Positions 54,862-63,989 of a DNA stretch of 64,000 nucleotides are shown here, piece by piece (within the stretch, counting starts at the first letter, position 1; each line of letters opens with the position of its first letter). Both the position numbers and the translations under genes were made by a program. The notes below the pieces were generated by a model. It was given only the letters and a program-made list of their open reading frames with translations, was not told where the DNA came from and searched no databases. The stretch comes from Acidaminococcus intestini DSM 21505 (GTDB taxonomy: Bacteria; Bacillota; Negativicutes; Acidaminococcales; Acidaminococcaceae). The DNA lies in assembly GCF_000425045.1 (NCBI RefSeq), contig NZ_AULA01000001.1, forward strand, positions 1-64,000, read 5' to 3'.

Positions 54862-56379
54862 TCACGCATGACGCAGCACTTTCTGGATGGCTGAGGGAAG
54901 CTTATCCAGCAGGTCTCCCGCCTTCATGCCGACTGTTCCCTCCCCTTTGGCAAGATCACCGGCAAGACCATGAACATAAACTCCGGACAGAGCTGCAGCA
55001 GACGCCGTATGGACCTGTCCCAAAAGGCCTGCCACGGTCCCTGTCAGGACATCGCCGGAGCCGCCGGTTGCCATGCCTTCATTGCCCGTAGAATTCACAA
55101 AGAGTTCACCGTTTGGCAGGGCAATCAGCGTCGGCGCGCATTTAAGGACAACAATGGCATTCCATCTTTTGGCACCTAGACGAGCGCATTGGATTGGGTC
55201 ATCAAGGACATCGGCCGTAGGAATTCCCAAAAGACGCGCCATCTCACCGGGATGGGGCGTCAGGATCTTATTAGGGAGACGAAGCAGCAGCGCGTCTTCA
55301 CCGGCTAGGGCATTGAGGCCATCCGCATCGATGACAAGGGGCATGGGAAGCTGCTGAACAAGGCTTCTGACAAATCGTACCGTTTCCGGTGCTTTGCCTA
55401 GGCCGGGGCCAATGGCAACGACATCACTGGATAAAAGTTCCTGTACGGAGGCTTCCACGTCAAGGGGGTCAAAGGTCTTGACCATGACTTCCGTACTTTT
55501 GATGGCAAGAGGCTCCCAGGCTGCTTGTTCCGTATAAACGGTCACAAGTCCCCCACCAGCACGAACGGCAGCTTTGCTTACAAGCTCCGCCGCCCCAATA
55601 TAACCGCGGGAGCCTGCTACAAGGGCAATGCGTCCATTAGTTCCCTTATGGGCGTTTTTGGGGCGATGGGGCAGCAGGGGCGCAACAAAAGCGTCATCAA
55701 GCAGGGTCATGGTGCTTTTTGCCTCTTCTTCCACCTGTTTGGGCGTGCCGATGGTATGCACCTTGACCGCACCTGCATAAAGGGCACCGGGATAAAGATA
55801 AAGACCGGGCTTGGGGGCCACCATGGTCACTGTAAGGTCCGCCTTGAGGGCAAGGGCGGCTTTTCCCGTATCGGCGTCAACGCCGCTTGGCAGGTCGATG
55901 GCAAGGATAGGAACAGTCAGCTCCTTAAGGGCGCGTACAAAGGAAAGGATGGGCTCCCGGAGGCTGCCATGAAAGCTCGTTCCTACAAGGCCATCTAAAA
56001 GGAGATCTGCCTGTCGAGCCGCTGCAAGGGCCTTTTGGGGCTCTTTTTCCCATACAAAGCGGGGAAAAGCAAACCCCTCCGTCATTACAAGTTCTGCCTG
56101 AGCAGCCTTTCCCATCTGTTCCGGCTCAGCCGTAAGGATAAGGGAGCAGGAAGCGCCAAAACGCGACAAAAAGCGCAGGGCCGCCAGCCCGTCACCGCCA
56201 TTATTTCCTTTGCCGCACAAAAGGACTATCCGTTTTCTTGCAGCGCCGCCCAAAAAGGCACAGGCTTCTTCGGCTACGGCGCGGCCGGCATTTTCAATGA
56301 GCACCGTCTCAGGAAAACCCATGTCTTTAATCAGACGGGCATCCACATCTTTCATGGCCTCTTTTCCTATGAGTTTCAC
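54862..56379 (-). CDS. nnrD: bifunctional NAD(P)H-hydrate epimerase / ADP-dependent dehydratase
   Basis: 505 aa; GTG start at 56379 directly after the acpS stop, with TTGGAGGG ahead. The N-terminal YjeF_N epimerase (1-215) has CGKGNNGGDGLAALRFL and LDGLVGTSFHG; the C-terminal YjeF_C kinase-like dehydratase (about 225-500) has VAGSRGYIGAAELVSKAAVRAGGG, ALGPGLG-type, LTPHPGEMARLLG and ATGGSGDVLTGTVAGLLGQ. Together they repair hydrated NADH and NADPH. The acpS-nnrD pairing is common in Firmicutes. Confidence 0.94.
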   Translation of the reverse strand: MKLIGKEAMKDVDARLIKDMGFPETVLIENAGRAVAEEACAFLGGAARKRIVLLCGKGNNGGDGLAALRFLSRFGASCSLILTAEPEQMGKAAQAELVMTEGFAFPRFVWEKEPQKALAAARQADLLLDGLVGTSFHGSLREPILSFVRALKELTVPILAIDLPSGVDADTGKAALALKADLTVTMVAPKPGLYLYPGALYAGAVKVHTIGTPKQVEEEAKSTMTLLDDAFVAPLLPHRPKNAHKGTNGRIALVAGSRGYIGAAELVSKAAVRAGGGLVTVYTEQAAWEPLAIKSTEVMVKTFDPLDVEASVQELLSSDVVAIGPGLGKAPETVRFVRSLVQQLPMPLVIDADGLNALAGEDALLLRLPNKILTPHPGEMARLLGIPTADVLDDPIQCARLGAKRWNAIVVLKCAPTLIALPNGELFVNSTGNEGMATGGSGDVLTGTVAGLLGQVHTASAAALSGVYVHGLAGDLAKGEGTVGMKAGDLLDKLPSAIQKVLRHA

Positions 56380-56381
56380 CC

Positions 56382-56756
56382 TTATCCCTCCAATACCACT
56401 TGTGCGATGGCAAGATCCTTCGTATGACTGATGGAAACATGGACCTTATTGACGCGACGGTTCATGGCCGTAATGAGGACCGGCCCCAAAAGATGGACCT
56501 GAGGCACCCCCGTGGCATCAGGCAGGGTCTCAATTTTTTCAAACTGACCAGGCAGGATGCCTGTTCCAAGGGCCTTGCCCACCGCTTCCTTCACGGCATA
56601 GCGTCCGGAAAAAGATTCTGCCGCATGGCATTTCTTGCTTTCGCAGTACGCAATTTCCTCGTCCGTAAAGATTTTTTCCTTGAAGCCTTCCTGCTGGAGG
56701 GCCTTTTCTATCCGGCTGACCTCAACAAGGTCAACACCAATACCAATGATCATCAT
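56382..56756 (-). CDS. acpS: holo-[acyl-carrier-protein] synthase
   Basis: 124 aa. IIGIGVDLVEVSRIEKAL (Mg/CoA site), FSGRYAVKEAVGKALGTGI and VSISHTKDLAIAQVVLE are the three AcpS signatures. It transfers 4'-phosphopantetheine from CoA to ACP. Two adjacent ATG codons (56756, 56753) follow AGGAG. It lies between rarA and nnrD with short gaps, in one likely operon. Confidence 0.95.
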   Translation of the reverse strand: MMIIGIGVDLVEVSRIEKALQQEGFKEKIFTDEEIAYCESKKCHAAESFSGRYAVKEAVGKALGTGILPGQFEKIETLPDATGVPQVHLLGPVLITAMNRRVNKVHVSISHTKDLAIAQVVLEG

Positions 56757-56776
56757 GGAACTCCTTTTTCAGATAG

Positions 56777-58099
56777 TTATTTGGACCGCTGGGCCGCCTT
56801 CCATTGAAGGATCTTTTCCAGACGCTCCTTATAGCGCACTTCAAACCCCTCTTCTGTAGGGTGGTAGTAACGCCGTCCCTTAAGGGAATCAGGCAGGCAG
56901 TCCATGGCCGCGATCTTTTCCTTTGTATCATGGGCATAAATGTAGCCTTTGCCGTATCCCGCTTCCTTCATGAGGGCGGTCGGAGCATTGCGGATGACAA
57001 GCGGAACCGGTTCCTGCAGATGATGCAGCGCGTCTTCCCGTGCTTCAATATAGGCAAGCTCCATGGCGTTGGACTTAGGGGACATAGCCATATAGATGAC
57101 CGCATGGGCCAAGTTGACGGAGCACTCAGGCATCCCGATGAAATGACAGGCCTCATAGGCAGCAACGGCCACTTCAAGGGCCCGGGAGTCAGCAATCCCG
57201 ACATCCTCACTGGCAAAGCGAACAACGCGGCGGGCAATGTATAAAGGATCCTCCCCCGCCTCCAGCATGCGGGCAAGCCAATAGACAGCGGCATCGGGAT
57301 CGGAATTGCGCATGGATTTGTGGAGGGCGGAAATGAGATTATAGTGCTCCTCCCCAGATTTGTCATACAGGAAGGATTTTTGGCTCGTGCACTCTTTTAG
57401 GGTCTCTTCCGTCACATAGATTCCATCTTCCCTTGCGTCCCCATTTAGGACGACCATTTCCAGCGTGGACAGGGCACTGCGGGCATCCCCGCTGGCAAAT
57501 TCCGCGACAATGCGGAGCTTGTCATCATCCATATGGATATGCTGGTCTCCCAAGCCCCGGGAATCGGTCAAGGCCCGTTTCAAAAGGGCCATGATGTCTT
57601 CTGTCGTAAGCTCCTTGAGAACAAAAACCTTGCAGCGGGACAAAAGGGCACCATTTACTTCAAAGGACGGGTTTTCCGTCGTCGCCCCGATAAGGATGAT
57701 GCTTCCTTTTTCTACAAAGGGTAGGAAGGCGTCCTGCTGGGCCCTGTTGAAGCGGTGAATTTCGTCGATAAAGACGATGGTCCGCTGGCCAAACCGCGTC
57801 TGTTCATCCGCCCGCTGCATGACCGCGCGGATTTCCTTGATGCCGCTGGTCACAGCCGAAAAAGTGATGAAACTGGCTTTTGTCGTATGGGCGATGATCT
57901 TTGCAAGGGTTGTCTTTCCCACGCCGGGCGGGCCCCAGAAAATCATGGAAGAAATCTGGTCCCTTTCAATCAAGTTGCGCAGGACTTTGCCTTTACCCAG
58001 TAGGTGCTGCTGCCCCTGGAACTCATCCAGCGTCTTGGGTCGGAGCCGTTCCGCCAACGGTTCATGGTGAGGGGTCTTAAACAGACTGTCTTCTTCCAT
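56777..58099 (-). CDS. rarA: replication-associated recombination protein A (RarA/MgsA)
   Basis: 440 aa from the ATG at 58099, 7 nt after GGAGG; the ATG at 58105 is too close to the site. AAA+ clamp-loader-like ATPase with PLAERLRPKTLDEFQGQQHLLG, WGPPGVGKTTLA, FIDEIHRFNRAQQDAFLP, GATTENPSFEVN and the C-terminal tetramerisation region HIGMPECSVNLAHAVIYMA. It acts at stalled replication forks. A TATAAT box stands at 58130-58135 with a poor -35. Confidence 0.94.
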   Translation of the reverse strand: MEEDSLFKTPHHEPLAERLRPKTLDEFQGQQHLLGKGKVLRNLIERDQISSMIFWGPPGVGKTTLAKIIAHTTKASFITFSAVTSGIKEIRAVMQRADEQTRFGQRTIVFIDEIHRFNRAQQDAFLPFVEKGSIILIGATTENPSFEVNGALLSRCKVFVLKELTTEDIMALLKRALTDSRGLGDQHIHMDDDKLRIVAEFASGDARSALSTLEMVVLNGDAREDGIYVTEETLKECTSQKSFLYDKSGEEHYNLISALHKSMRNSDPDAAVYWLARMLEAGEDPLYIARRVVRFASEDVGIADSRALEVAVAAYEACHFIGMPECSVNLAHAVIYMAMSPKSNAMELAYIEAREDALHHLQEPVPLVIRNAPTALMKEAGYGKGYIYAHDTKEKIAAMDCLPDSLKGRRYYHPTEEGFEVRYKERLEKILQWKAAQRSK

Positions 58100-58182
58100 G
58101 GCCATACCTCCTTATGTTTCGTACTTTTTATTATAACATAGGAAGGCAGCGAAAAACGCAGGGAATCCAGAAGGAAGGTTCA

Positions 58183-58213
58183 TGACGAAAAAACCCTGCG
58201 GCAGCCGCAGGGG
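58183..58213 (-). terminator. terminator after the ClC gene
   Basis: The perfect 8-bp stem CCCTGCGG / CCGCAGGG with a 3-nt loop is followed by TTTTTTCGTC on the minus strand. Confidence 0.85.
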
Positions 58214-58220
58214 AAAAACC

Positions 58221-59807
58221 TTATTCTTTTTCTTGGGTCTTGAGCAGGCCAGTCAGGTCTGAGATCCGTGCCTCGTTAGGGAGAATGTAAAGATAATCAC
58301 CTGGCATAAGCACAAGGCTGGCGTCGGGGATGAGGGTACTGTCACCACGCCGCACGGAAACCACCAGGGCTTTGCCAGGAAACTTCAACTCCTTCAAGCT
58401 TTTGCCTTCAGCAAGGGAACCGCTTTCCACAGCAGCTTCATAAACATAGGGATTGCGCTGCAGCTGGTCCTTTTTGGCCGTTTTCGGGAAGCGGACCTTA
58501 AGGTCATCTTCGAGAATAGCGTCAAAGATGGGCCGATCGCGGAGCAGTTCACCTGCAGCATAGGCAAAAAGTGTAACGATACCGAGGGGAACCATATGAT
58601 AGAACCGGCCTGTCAGTTCCAAGAGAAGCAGGATCCCCGTAACAGGAGCCCTGACAGAGCCCGTGAAAAAGCCGGCCATGGCAAAGACCACCATATGGAG
58701 CCGATATTCCGGCGGCAAAAGGCCAAGGCCTGCAGCAAGGTTACCGTAAAGGCCTCCGCAGATGGCCCCTAGTACGAGCATAGGCTGAAGGGAGCCGCCT
58801 GGCGCGCCGGAACCGGTACTGAACATGGTAAAGGCAAATTTCCCGACAAGGAGCAGGATGATGAAGGGAACCGTTCCCTTAAGTTCCACCATATCTTCTA
58901 TGACCCCATCCCCGGCCCCCAATACGTAGGGAAAAAAGAACGTGAGAGGGATGGTAAGAAGGAGCGGGAAAAGGAGCTTTATCCACGGTGCCTTGAAAAA
59001 AGAGAGGCCATAGAAACGCCCCATGTTCAGGGATGCCTTATTGAAAAGCACCCCGATTGTCCCCGTAAAAAGCCCCAAAAGGGCCAAATGGGGCAAATAG
59101 GCCGCATCGAGGATGGGCATACGCGGAATAGCAAAAACCGTTTCCGTGCCAAACACGAAGTGAGCCACTACAGCGGCCGTCAGGCTGGCCATAAGGGTTG
59201 GCAGCATGACAAGGGCGGAAAGGTTTTTATGGATGACTTCCATCGTAAAAAGGCAGCCTGCCATCGGCGCATTGAAGGCGGCGGCAAGTCCGGCCCCCGC
59301 ACCACTGCTGATGAGGGCCCGAGTCTCCACATTGGAGTTACGGAAGAGTTTGCCTATGCCCTGACCTGCCATACCGCCAATCTGGACGGAAGGTCCTTCC
59401 CGCCCCATGGACAGCCCCGCTCCAATCCCCAGTGCGGTTGTGATGAGTTTGACCACGATGACACGAAACCAATGGAGGCTGGAATAAACGCCAATGACGA
59501 TACCGCGCACTTGAGGGATGCCGCTGCCGCCAGCGATGGGGACCCATTTAACAAGGCCGCTGATGACAAGGCTCGTCATCACAAGGGCAAGGACCCAGAA
59601 GAAGGCGTAGGTCATGGAGACGTTCTGCAAAAAAGCCACCATGAGGGAGCGCCGTTCCGAAACGTATTCAAGGCAGCTGCGCAAAAGGGCAATACAGCCA
59701 CCGGCAAACAGGCCAACGAGAATTCCTTCAAGGGCAAGGCGCAGGTTCAGTGTCGGGATATGGATCATCCCTTCCAAGGTTCTTTCCGTGTCATTTTTCT
59801 TCATCAT
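58221..59807 (-). CDS. ClC-family chloride channel/antiporter with C-terminal RCK_C (TrkA-C) domain
   Basis: 528 aa. About 10-12 membrane helices with the ClC filter motifs GGSGIPQVRG, GREGPSVQIG (gating Glu) and GAPGGSLQPMLVLGAI. The Glu in GREGP favours a proton-coupled antiporter. After residue 440 a cytoplasmic TrkA-C type domain (SLKELKFPGKALVVSVRRGDSTLIPDASLVLMPGDYLYIL) replaces the CBS pair of other ClCs and may bind a small ligand. Its ATG overlaps the stop of the decarboxylase gene (AATGATG), so translation is coupled. Confidence 0.9.
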   Translation of the reverse strand: MMKKNDTERTLEGMIHIPTLNLRLALEGILVGLFAGGCIALLRSCLEYVSERRSLMVAFLQNVSMTYAFFWVLALVMTSLVISGLVKWVPIAGGSGIPQVRGIVIGVYSSLHWFRVIVVKLITTALGIGAGLSMGREGPSVQIGGMAGQGIGKLFRNSNVETRALISSGAGAGLAAAFNAPMAGCLFTMEVIHKNLSALVMLPTLMASLTAAVVAHFVFGTETVFAIPRMPILDAAYLPHLALLGLFTGTIGVLFNKASLNMGRFYGLSFFKAPWIKLLFPLLLTIPLTFFFPYVLGAGDGVIEDMVELKGTVPFIILLLVGKFAFTMFSTGSGAPGGSLQPMLVLGAICGGLYGNLAAGLGLLPPEYRLHMVVFAMAGFFTGSVRAPVTGILLLLELTGRFYHMVPLGIVTLFAYAAGELLRDRPIFDAILEDDLKVRFPKTAKKDQLQRNPYVYEAAVESGSLAEGKSLKELKFPGKALVVSVRRGDSTLIPDASLVLMPGDYLYILPNEARISDLTGLLKTQEKE

Positions 59808-61069
59808 TCCACTCCATCAAAAAGACCAGTAAAGTCGAGGGTTGCAAAATAGTCTTTCGGAGTCTGGGCGCGGCGGATCATCTTGACGGTTCCGTCTTCC
59901 TGGAGCAGGAGTTCTGCGCACCATAGCTTACCGTTATAATTGTAGCCCATGGCGTAGCAGTGGGCGCCGGCATCATGAAGGAAAAGATAGTCACCTTCTT
60001 CAATTTCCGGCAGCATCCGGTCAACGGCGAACTTATCATTGTTTTCACAGAGGCCGCCCGTCACGTCATATTTATGATCGCAGGGGGCATTTTCCTTGCC
60101 AAGGACCGTAATATGATGGTAGGCTCCGTACATGGCAGGACGAATCAAGTTGGCCGCGCAGGCATCAAGACCGACATATTCCTTATAGATATGCTTGAAA
60201 TGGATGGCCCTTGCGATAAGTGCTCCATAAGGCCCCGTGACAAAGCGGCCCATTTCCGTCATGAGACGCACGTCTGTCATGCCTTCAGGACCAAAGACCT
60301 CATCATAGACGCGGTGAACCCCTTCACCAATGGCCAGGATATCATTTGGCGTCTGGTCCGGACGGTAAGGAATGCCGACGCCGCCGGAAAGATTGATGAA
60401 GCTGACGGCAATCCCCGTTTCATGTTTGACTTCCACGGCCAGTTCAAAAAGCTGGCGGGCCAGTTCCGGATAATATTCATTGGTCACGGTATTGCTGGCA
60501 AGGAAGGCATGGATGCCAAACTCCTTGGCGCCCTTCTTCTTGAGGATCTTGAAGGCTTCCATGAGCTGGGCCTTGGTCATCCCATATTTGGAGTCGCCAG
60601 GATTATCCATGATGTCATTGCCAAGGGCAAAGGTACCGCCCGGATTATAGCGGCAACAAATTGTTTCCGGGATACCGACGAGACGCTCTACCGTGTCAAT
60701 CATGGTAAAGTCATCAAGGTTGATGATGGCTCCCAGTTCAGCGGCCAGGCGATAATCCTGGTCCGGTGTATCATTTGACGAGAACATGATGTCACGGCCG
60801 GAAAATCCGCAGACCTTACTCATCAAAAGTTCCGTGTAGGACGAACAATCGGTCCCGCAGCCTTCTTCTTGGAGGATCTTCAAAATATAAGGGTTGGGCG
60901 TTGCCTTGACAGCAAAATATTCCTTATAGCCCTTGTTCCAGGAAAAGGCTTGGTTGATTTTCCGTGCCGTTTCGCGGATACCTTTTTCATCATAGATGTA
61001 AAATGGCGTTGGATAAGTCTTTGCAATTTCCTCGACCTGTGCTTTCGTAACAAATGGTACTTTCTTCAT
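59804..61069 (-). CDS. lysA: diaminopimelate decarboxylase
   Basis: About 421 aa from the ATG at 61069, 11 nt after AGAGGGG (the ATG at 61078 is only 2 nt from it). Fold III PLP enzyme: YFAVKATPNPYILKIL has the PLP Lys, SGGVGIPYRPDQ the phosphate-binding Gly loop, GPYGALIARA, and GGLCENNDKFAVDRMLPEIEEGDYLFL with the active-site Cys. It decarboxylates meso-diaminopimelate to L-lysine. The early part (TDCSSYTELLMSKVCGFSG) fits LysA of this group, though another PLP amino-acid decarboxylase cannot be excluded. It is coupled to the ClC gene downstream. Confidence 0.85.
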   Translation of the reverse strand: MKKVPFVTKAQVEEIAKTYPTPFYIYDEKGIRETARKINQAFSWNKGYKEYFAVKATPNPYILKILQEEGCGTDCSSYTELLMSKVCGFSGRDIMFSSNDTPDQDYRLAAELGAIINLDDFTMIDTVERLVGIPETICCRYNPGGTFALGNDIMDNPGDSKYGMTKAQLMEAFKILKKKGAKEFGIHAFLASNTVTNEYYPELARQLFELAVEVKHETGIAVSFINLSGGVGIPYRPDQTPNDILAIGEGVHRVYDEVFGPEGMTDVRLMTEMGRFVTGPYGALIARAIHFKHIYKEYVGLDACAANLIRPAMYGAYHHITVLGKENAPCDHKYDVTGGLCENNDKFAVDRMLPEIEEGDYLFLHDAGAHCYAMGYNYNGKLWCAELLLQEDGTVKMIRRAQTPKDYFATLDFTGLFDGVE

Positions 61070-61108
61070 GGAAGTCATGTCCCCTCTCGTTCAATTATTG
61101 ATCCCAGA

Positions 61109-61903
61109 TCAGCCCAGGATCATTCGATCATTATCAAGTTCTTCTCCCGAGGCCTTTTCAAAGAGATTCAGGAGGTCCGGGATGGTCAGCCGCTTTTTTT
61201 CTTCGCCGCCCACATCGACAACGATGCGGCCGGCATTCATCATGACGAGGCGGTTGCCAAAACGCAGGGCATCCCGCATATTGTGCGTAATCATGAGGCT
61301 TGTCAGATGGTCCCGGGCAATGACTTTTTGCGTCAGGGCAAGGACCTTTTCGGCCGTTTTTGGATCAAGGGCCGCCGTGTGCTCATCAAGAAGGAGCAAT
61401 TTAGGATGGTTCATGGCGGCCATAAGGAGCGTCAGAGCTTGGCGCTGTCCGCCGGAAAGCAGTCCCACCCGAGCAGTCAGGCGGTCTTCAAGTCCTAGGT
61501 CCAGTTCCTTTAACAGTTCCCTGAAATGGGAACGTTCCTCTTCCTTAAGGGCCCAGGAGAGCCCCGGCCTTTTGCCGCGGCGGCTGGCTATGGCGAGATT
61601 TTCTTCAATCATCATGCCGGCTGCCGTACCCATCATGGGATCCTGGAAAACGCGGCCAATATAGCGGGCCCGTTGATGTTCCGGCATCTGGGTAAGCTCC
61701 ACATCATCAATGGTGATGGATCCTTCATCAATGGGAAAGACACCGGCAATGGAATTTAGGAGTGTCGATTTCCCCGCACCATTGCCACCGATGATAGTGA
61801 TGAAATCCCCCGTTTCCATATGGAGATCGACGCCGCGCAAAGCTTTTTTCTCATTGATGGTTCCGGGAAAAAAGGTCTTACTGATATTTTTCAGTTCCAG
61901 CAT
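61109..61903 (-). CDS. ABC importer ATPase of an ABC_sub_bind system
   Basis: 264 aa with GGNGAGKSTLL (Walker A), LLSGGQRQALTL (signature), KLLLLDEHTAALDP (Walker B) and the switch His in MITHNMRDAL. It lies 2 nt after the permease gene. With the two upstream genes it forms an ABC system whose ATPase and permease resemble those for branched-chain amino acids. TrpXYZ-like amino-acid uptake is one known function of such sets. Confidence 0.9.
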   Translation of the reverse strand: MLELKNISKTFFPGTINEKKALRGVDLHMETGDFITIIGGNGAGKSTLLNSIAGVFPIDEGSITIDDVELTQMPEHQRARYIGRVFQDPMMGTAAGMMIEENLAIASRRGKRPGLSWALKEEERSHFRELLKELDLGLEDRLTARVGLLSGGQRQALTLLMAAMNHPKLLLLDEHTAALDPKTAEKVLALTQKVIARDHLTSLMITHNMRDALRFGNRLVMMNAGRIVVDVGGEEKKRLTIPDLLNLFEKASGEELDNDRMILG

Positions 61904-61905
61904 GG

Positions 61906-62784
61906 TCAGCCCACCTTTCTTCTCTGGACCTTATCCCGCATCATGGGCAGAGCAAGGGCAATGACGACAAGCACACTCGTAAACAGCTTGAGATCGTTGG
62001 GTGGCATTCCCATCTGGAGCACGATGGCAATGACAAAACGGTAAACGATGGATCCGAGGATAACGGAAACCAAGCTGTTCTTGAAACTCCGCGTGCCAAA
62101 GAGGACTTCCCCAATGATGACAGATGCAAGGCCGATGACGATGGTGCCTACGCCCATCCCCACATCGAAAAAGCCATTGTTCATGCCAATGAAGGCGCCA
62201 GCCATGGCGGTGAGGGCATTACTCAGGAAAAGCCCCAAAAGAAGCATGACATTGGTATCGATGCCTTGGGCGCGGATCATTTGCGGGTTAAAACCCGTGG
62301 CCCGGATGGCGGCTCCGATTTCCGTACCAAAGAACCAGTAGATCAAGGTCCCGATGACCACCGTGGCCAAGAGCCCTACGATAAAGACGGACTGGGCATA
62401 GTCAAGGCCCAAGGTTTCCATATAGGTAAACGCTGTTTCCTTTCCCAAAAGGGAAACATTGGCTTTACCCATAATACGCAGGTTGACGGAATAAAGGGCA
62501 ATCATGGAAAGGATTCCTGCAAGCAGCGACGGGATGCGAAGCTTCGTGTGAAGAAGTCCCGTCACGATGCCTGCAACGCCGCCCAAAAGACCAGCGGCAA
62601 GCAGGGCCAGCAAGGGATGATGGTCCCGGATCAGGAAATAGACACAAATGGCGGCACCCAAGGGAAAGGACCCTTCGACGGTCATATCGGCAAAATCAAG
62701 GACCCGGAACGTGATGTAGACACCAAGAGCCAAGAGGGACCACAAAAGTCCTTGGGAGAGAGTGGGAATTATCAAATCAATCAT
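61906..62784 (-). CDS. ABC importer permease (branched-chain-type fold)
   Basis: 292 aa with about eight or nine membrane helices. It has VYITFRVLDFADMTVEGSFPLGAA, EIGAAIRATGFNPQMIRAQGIDTN (the ATPase-contact loop with EAA-like Gly), SNALTAMAGAFIGMNNGFFDVGMGVGTIVIGLA and the basic C-terminus. It is the single permease of the ABC_sub_bind system. The gene is separated from the binding-protein gene by about 100 nt containing a hairpin. Confidence 0.9.
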   Translation of the reverse strand: MIDLIIPTLSQGLLWSLLALGVYITFRVLDFADMTVEGSFPLGAAICVYFLIRDHHPLLALLAAGLLGGVAGIVTGLLHTKLRIPSLLAGILSMIALYSVNLRIMGKANVSLLGKETAFTYMETLGLDYAQSVFIVGLLATVVIGTLIYWFFGTEIGAAIRATGFNPQMIRAQGIDTNVMLLLGLFLSNALTAMAGAFIGMNNGFFDVGMGVGTIVIGLASVIIGEVLFGTRSFKNSLVSVILGSIVYRFVIAIVLQMGMPPNDLKLFTSVLVVIALALPMMRDKVQRRKVG

Positions 62785-62824
62785 AACGGATGCTGCCTCC
62801 TTTATCGCTCATAAATCAGAACGA

Positions 62825-62852
62825 AGCTGCAGTGCTCTTACCAGCTGCAGCT
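62825..62852 (-). terminator. intercistronic hairpin between binding protein and permease genes
   Basis: AGCTGCAG and CTGCAGCT form an 8-bp perfect stem with a 12-nt loop. There is no U-tract, so it probably protects the upstream message or attenuates, giving more binding protein than permease, as in many ABC operons. Confidence 0.5.
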
Positions 62853-62884
62853 CCGTCATGGATCTTTTTTGACCCATTTTCTTC

Positions 62885-63889
62885 TTATTGGACAACATCG
62901 GCACCGTTACGGATGGATTCCGGGATGGTGATTCCCAGAAGTTTAGCTGCCGTATCATTGACCGTTGCCTTGACATCCTTTTGGGTTTCAATGGGCATAT
63001 CCTGGGGTTTTGCTTCCCCGCGAAGCACCTTCACGGCCATCAGTCCCGTCTGGTAACCTAGTTTGTAGTAGTCGATCCCGATGGTCGCAAGAGCGCCCTT
63101 CCGGACCTCCCCCGGTTCACCGGCAATCACAGGAATCTTGGCAGCGTTGGTCACCTTTGTAAGAACCGGTACGGCCGAAGCCATGACGTTATCTGTCGGG
63201 ATATAGATGACGTCGACCCCTTGGGCCACAAGGCCTTGGGCAGCCTGCTGGATATCATTGACGTTGGTTACCGTCGCTTCCTTGACGGTCAGTCCCTTTT
63301 CCCCGGCAATCTTCTTCATGATGGAAACTTGGAGCTGGGAATTGACTTCGCTGGAGCAGTACATGACACCGACCGTCTTGGCCTTGGGCAGGAGGGTCTT
63401 TAAGAGGTCAACCTGCTTATCAATAGGGTTCATGTCCGTCGTGCCCGAAACATTGGTCCCCGGCTTTGCGTTATCCTTGACGAGCTTGGCTTCTTTGTAA
63501 TCCGTAATGGCCGTTCCTAAAATAGGGATGGTCTTTGTTGCATTAGCTACGGTTTGGGCAGCCGGCGTTGCAATGGCACAGATCAGGTCCACTTTGTTGT
63601 TGACAAAACGCTGGGCAATGGTCTGCAGATTGGATTGGTCAGCCTGGGCATTTTGCTGGTCCACTTCAAGATTCTGCCCTTCTTTGTAGCCATTGGCTGC
63701 AAGGGCATCGATAAAGCCTTTATTGGCAGCATCAAGGGCATCGTGGGTCACGAGCTGGACAACGCCAATCTTGGCACTGTCTTTTTGGGCTGGTGCGGAC
63801 CCCTTATCGCCCCCACATCCTGCCGTAAGGCCCAAAACAGCAACGGCAAGGAGGATCAAGCCTTTTTTTGCATTGGTCAAGTTTTTCAT
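62885..63889 (-). CDS. ABC_sub_bind-family substrate-binding lipoprotein
   Basis: About 334 aa. A signal peptide ends in the lipobox LTAGCG. Two-lobed periplasmic-binding fold with KIGVVQLVTHDALDAANKGF, QNAQADQSNLQTIAQRFVNNKVDLICAIATPAAQTVAN, VDVIYIPTDNVMAS and GALATIGIDYYKLGYQTGLMA, all family markers of PF04392-type proteins (TrpX and relatives). The ligand may be an aromatic amino acid or a related compound. The ATG at 63898 is also in frame with a usable AAGGA site; I prefer 63889 because it starts the signal peptide MKNLTNAKK. Confidence 0.9.
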   Translation of the reverse strand: MKNLTNAKKGLILLAVAVLGLTAGCGGDKGSAPAQKDSAKIGVVQLVTHDALDAANKGFIDALAANGYKEGQNLEVDQQNAQADQSNLQTIAQRFVNNKVDLICAIATPAAQTVANATKTIPILGTAITDYKEAKLVKDNAKPGTNVSGTTDMNPIDKQVDLLKTLLPKAKTVGVMYCSSEVNSQLQVSIMKKIAGEKGLTVKEATVTNVNDIQQAAQGLVAQGVDVIYIPTDNVMASAVPVLTKVTNAAKIPVIAGEPGEVRKGALATIGIDYYKLGYQTGLMAVKVLRGEAKPQDMPIETQKDVKATVNDTAAKLLGITIPESIRNGADVVQ

Positions 63890-63960
63890 ACTTCCCATCC
63901 TTCTTTCCTTCTTTTCTACTGTGGTCAGTCAAGTTCCATAATGAACTGCTGTATTTGGTA

Positions 63961-63989
63961 ATCATACCATATTCCGTCTTAGGGTACAA
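63961..63989 (-). promoter_or_regulatory. promoter of the ABC_sub_bind operon
   Basis: TTGTAC (63984-63989), 17 nt, TATGAT (63961-63966) on the minus strand. Transcription would start near 63954, about 60 nt before the start codon. The -35 match is weak. Confidence 0.5.
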
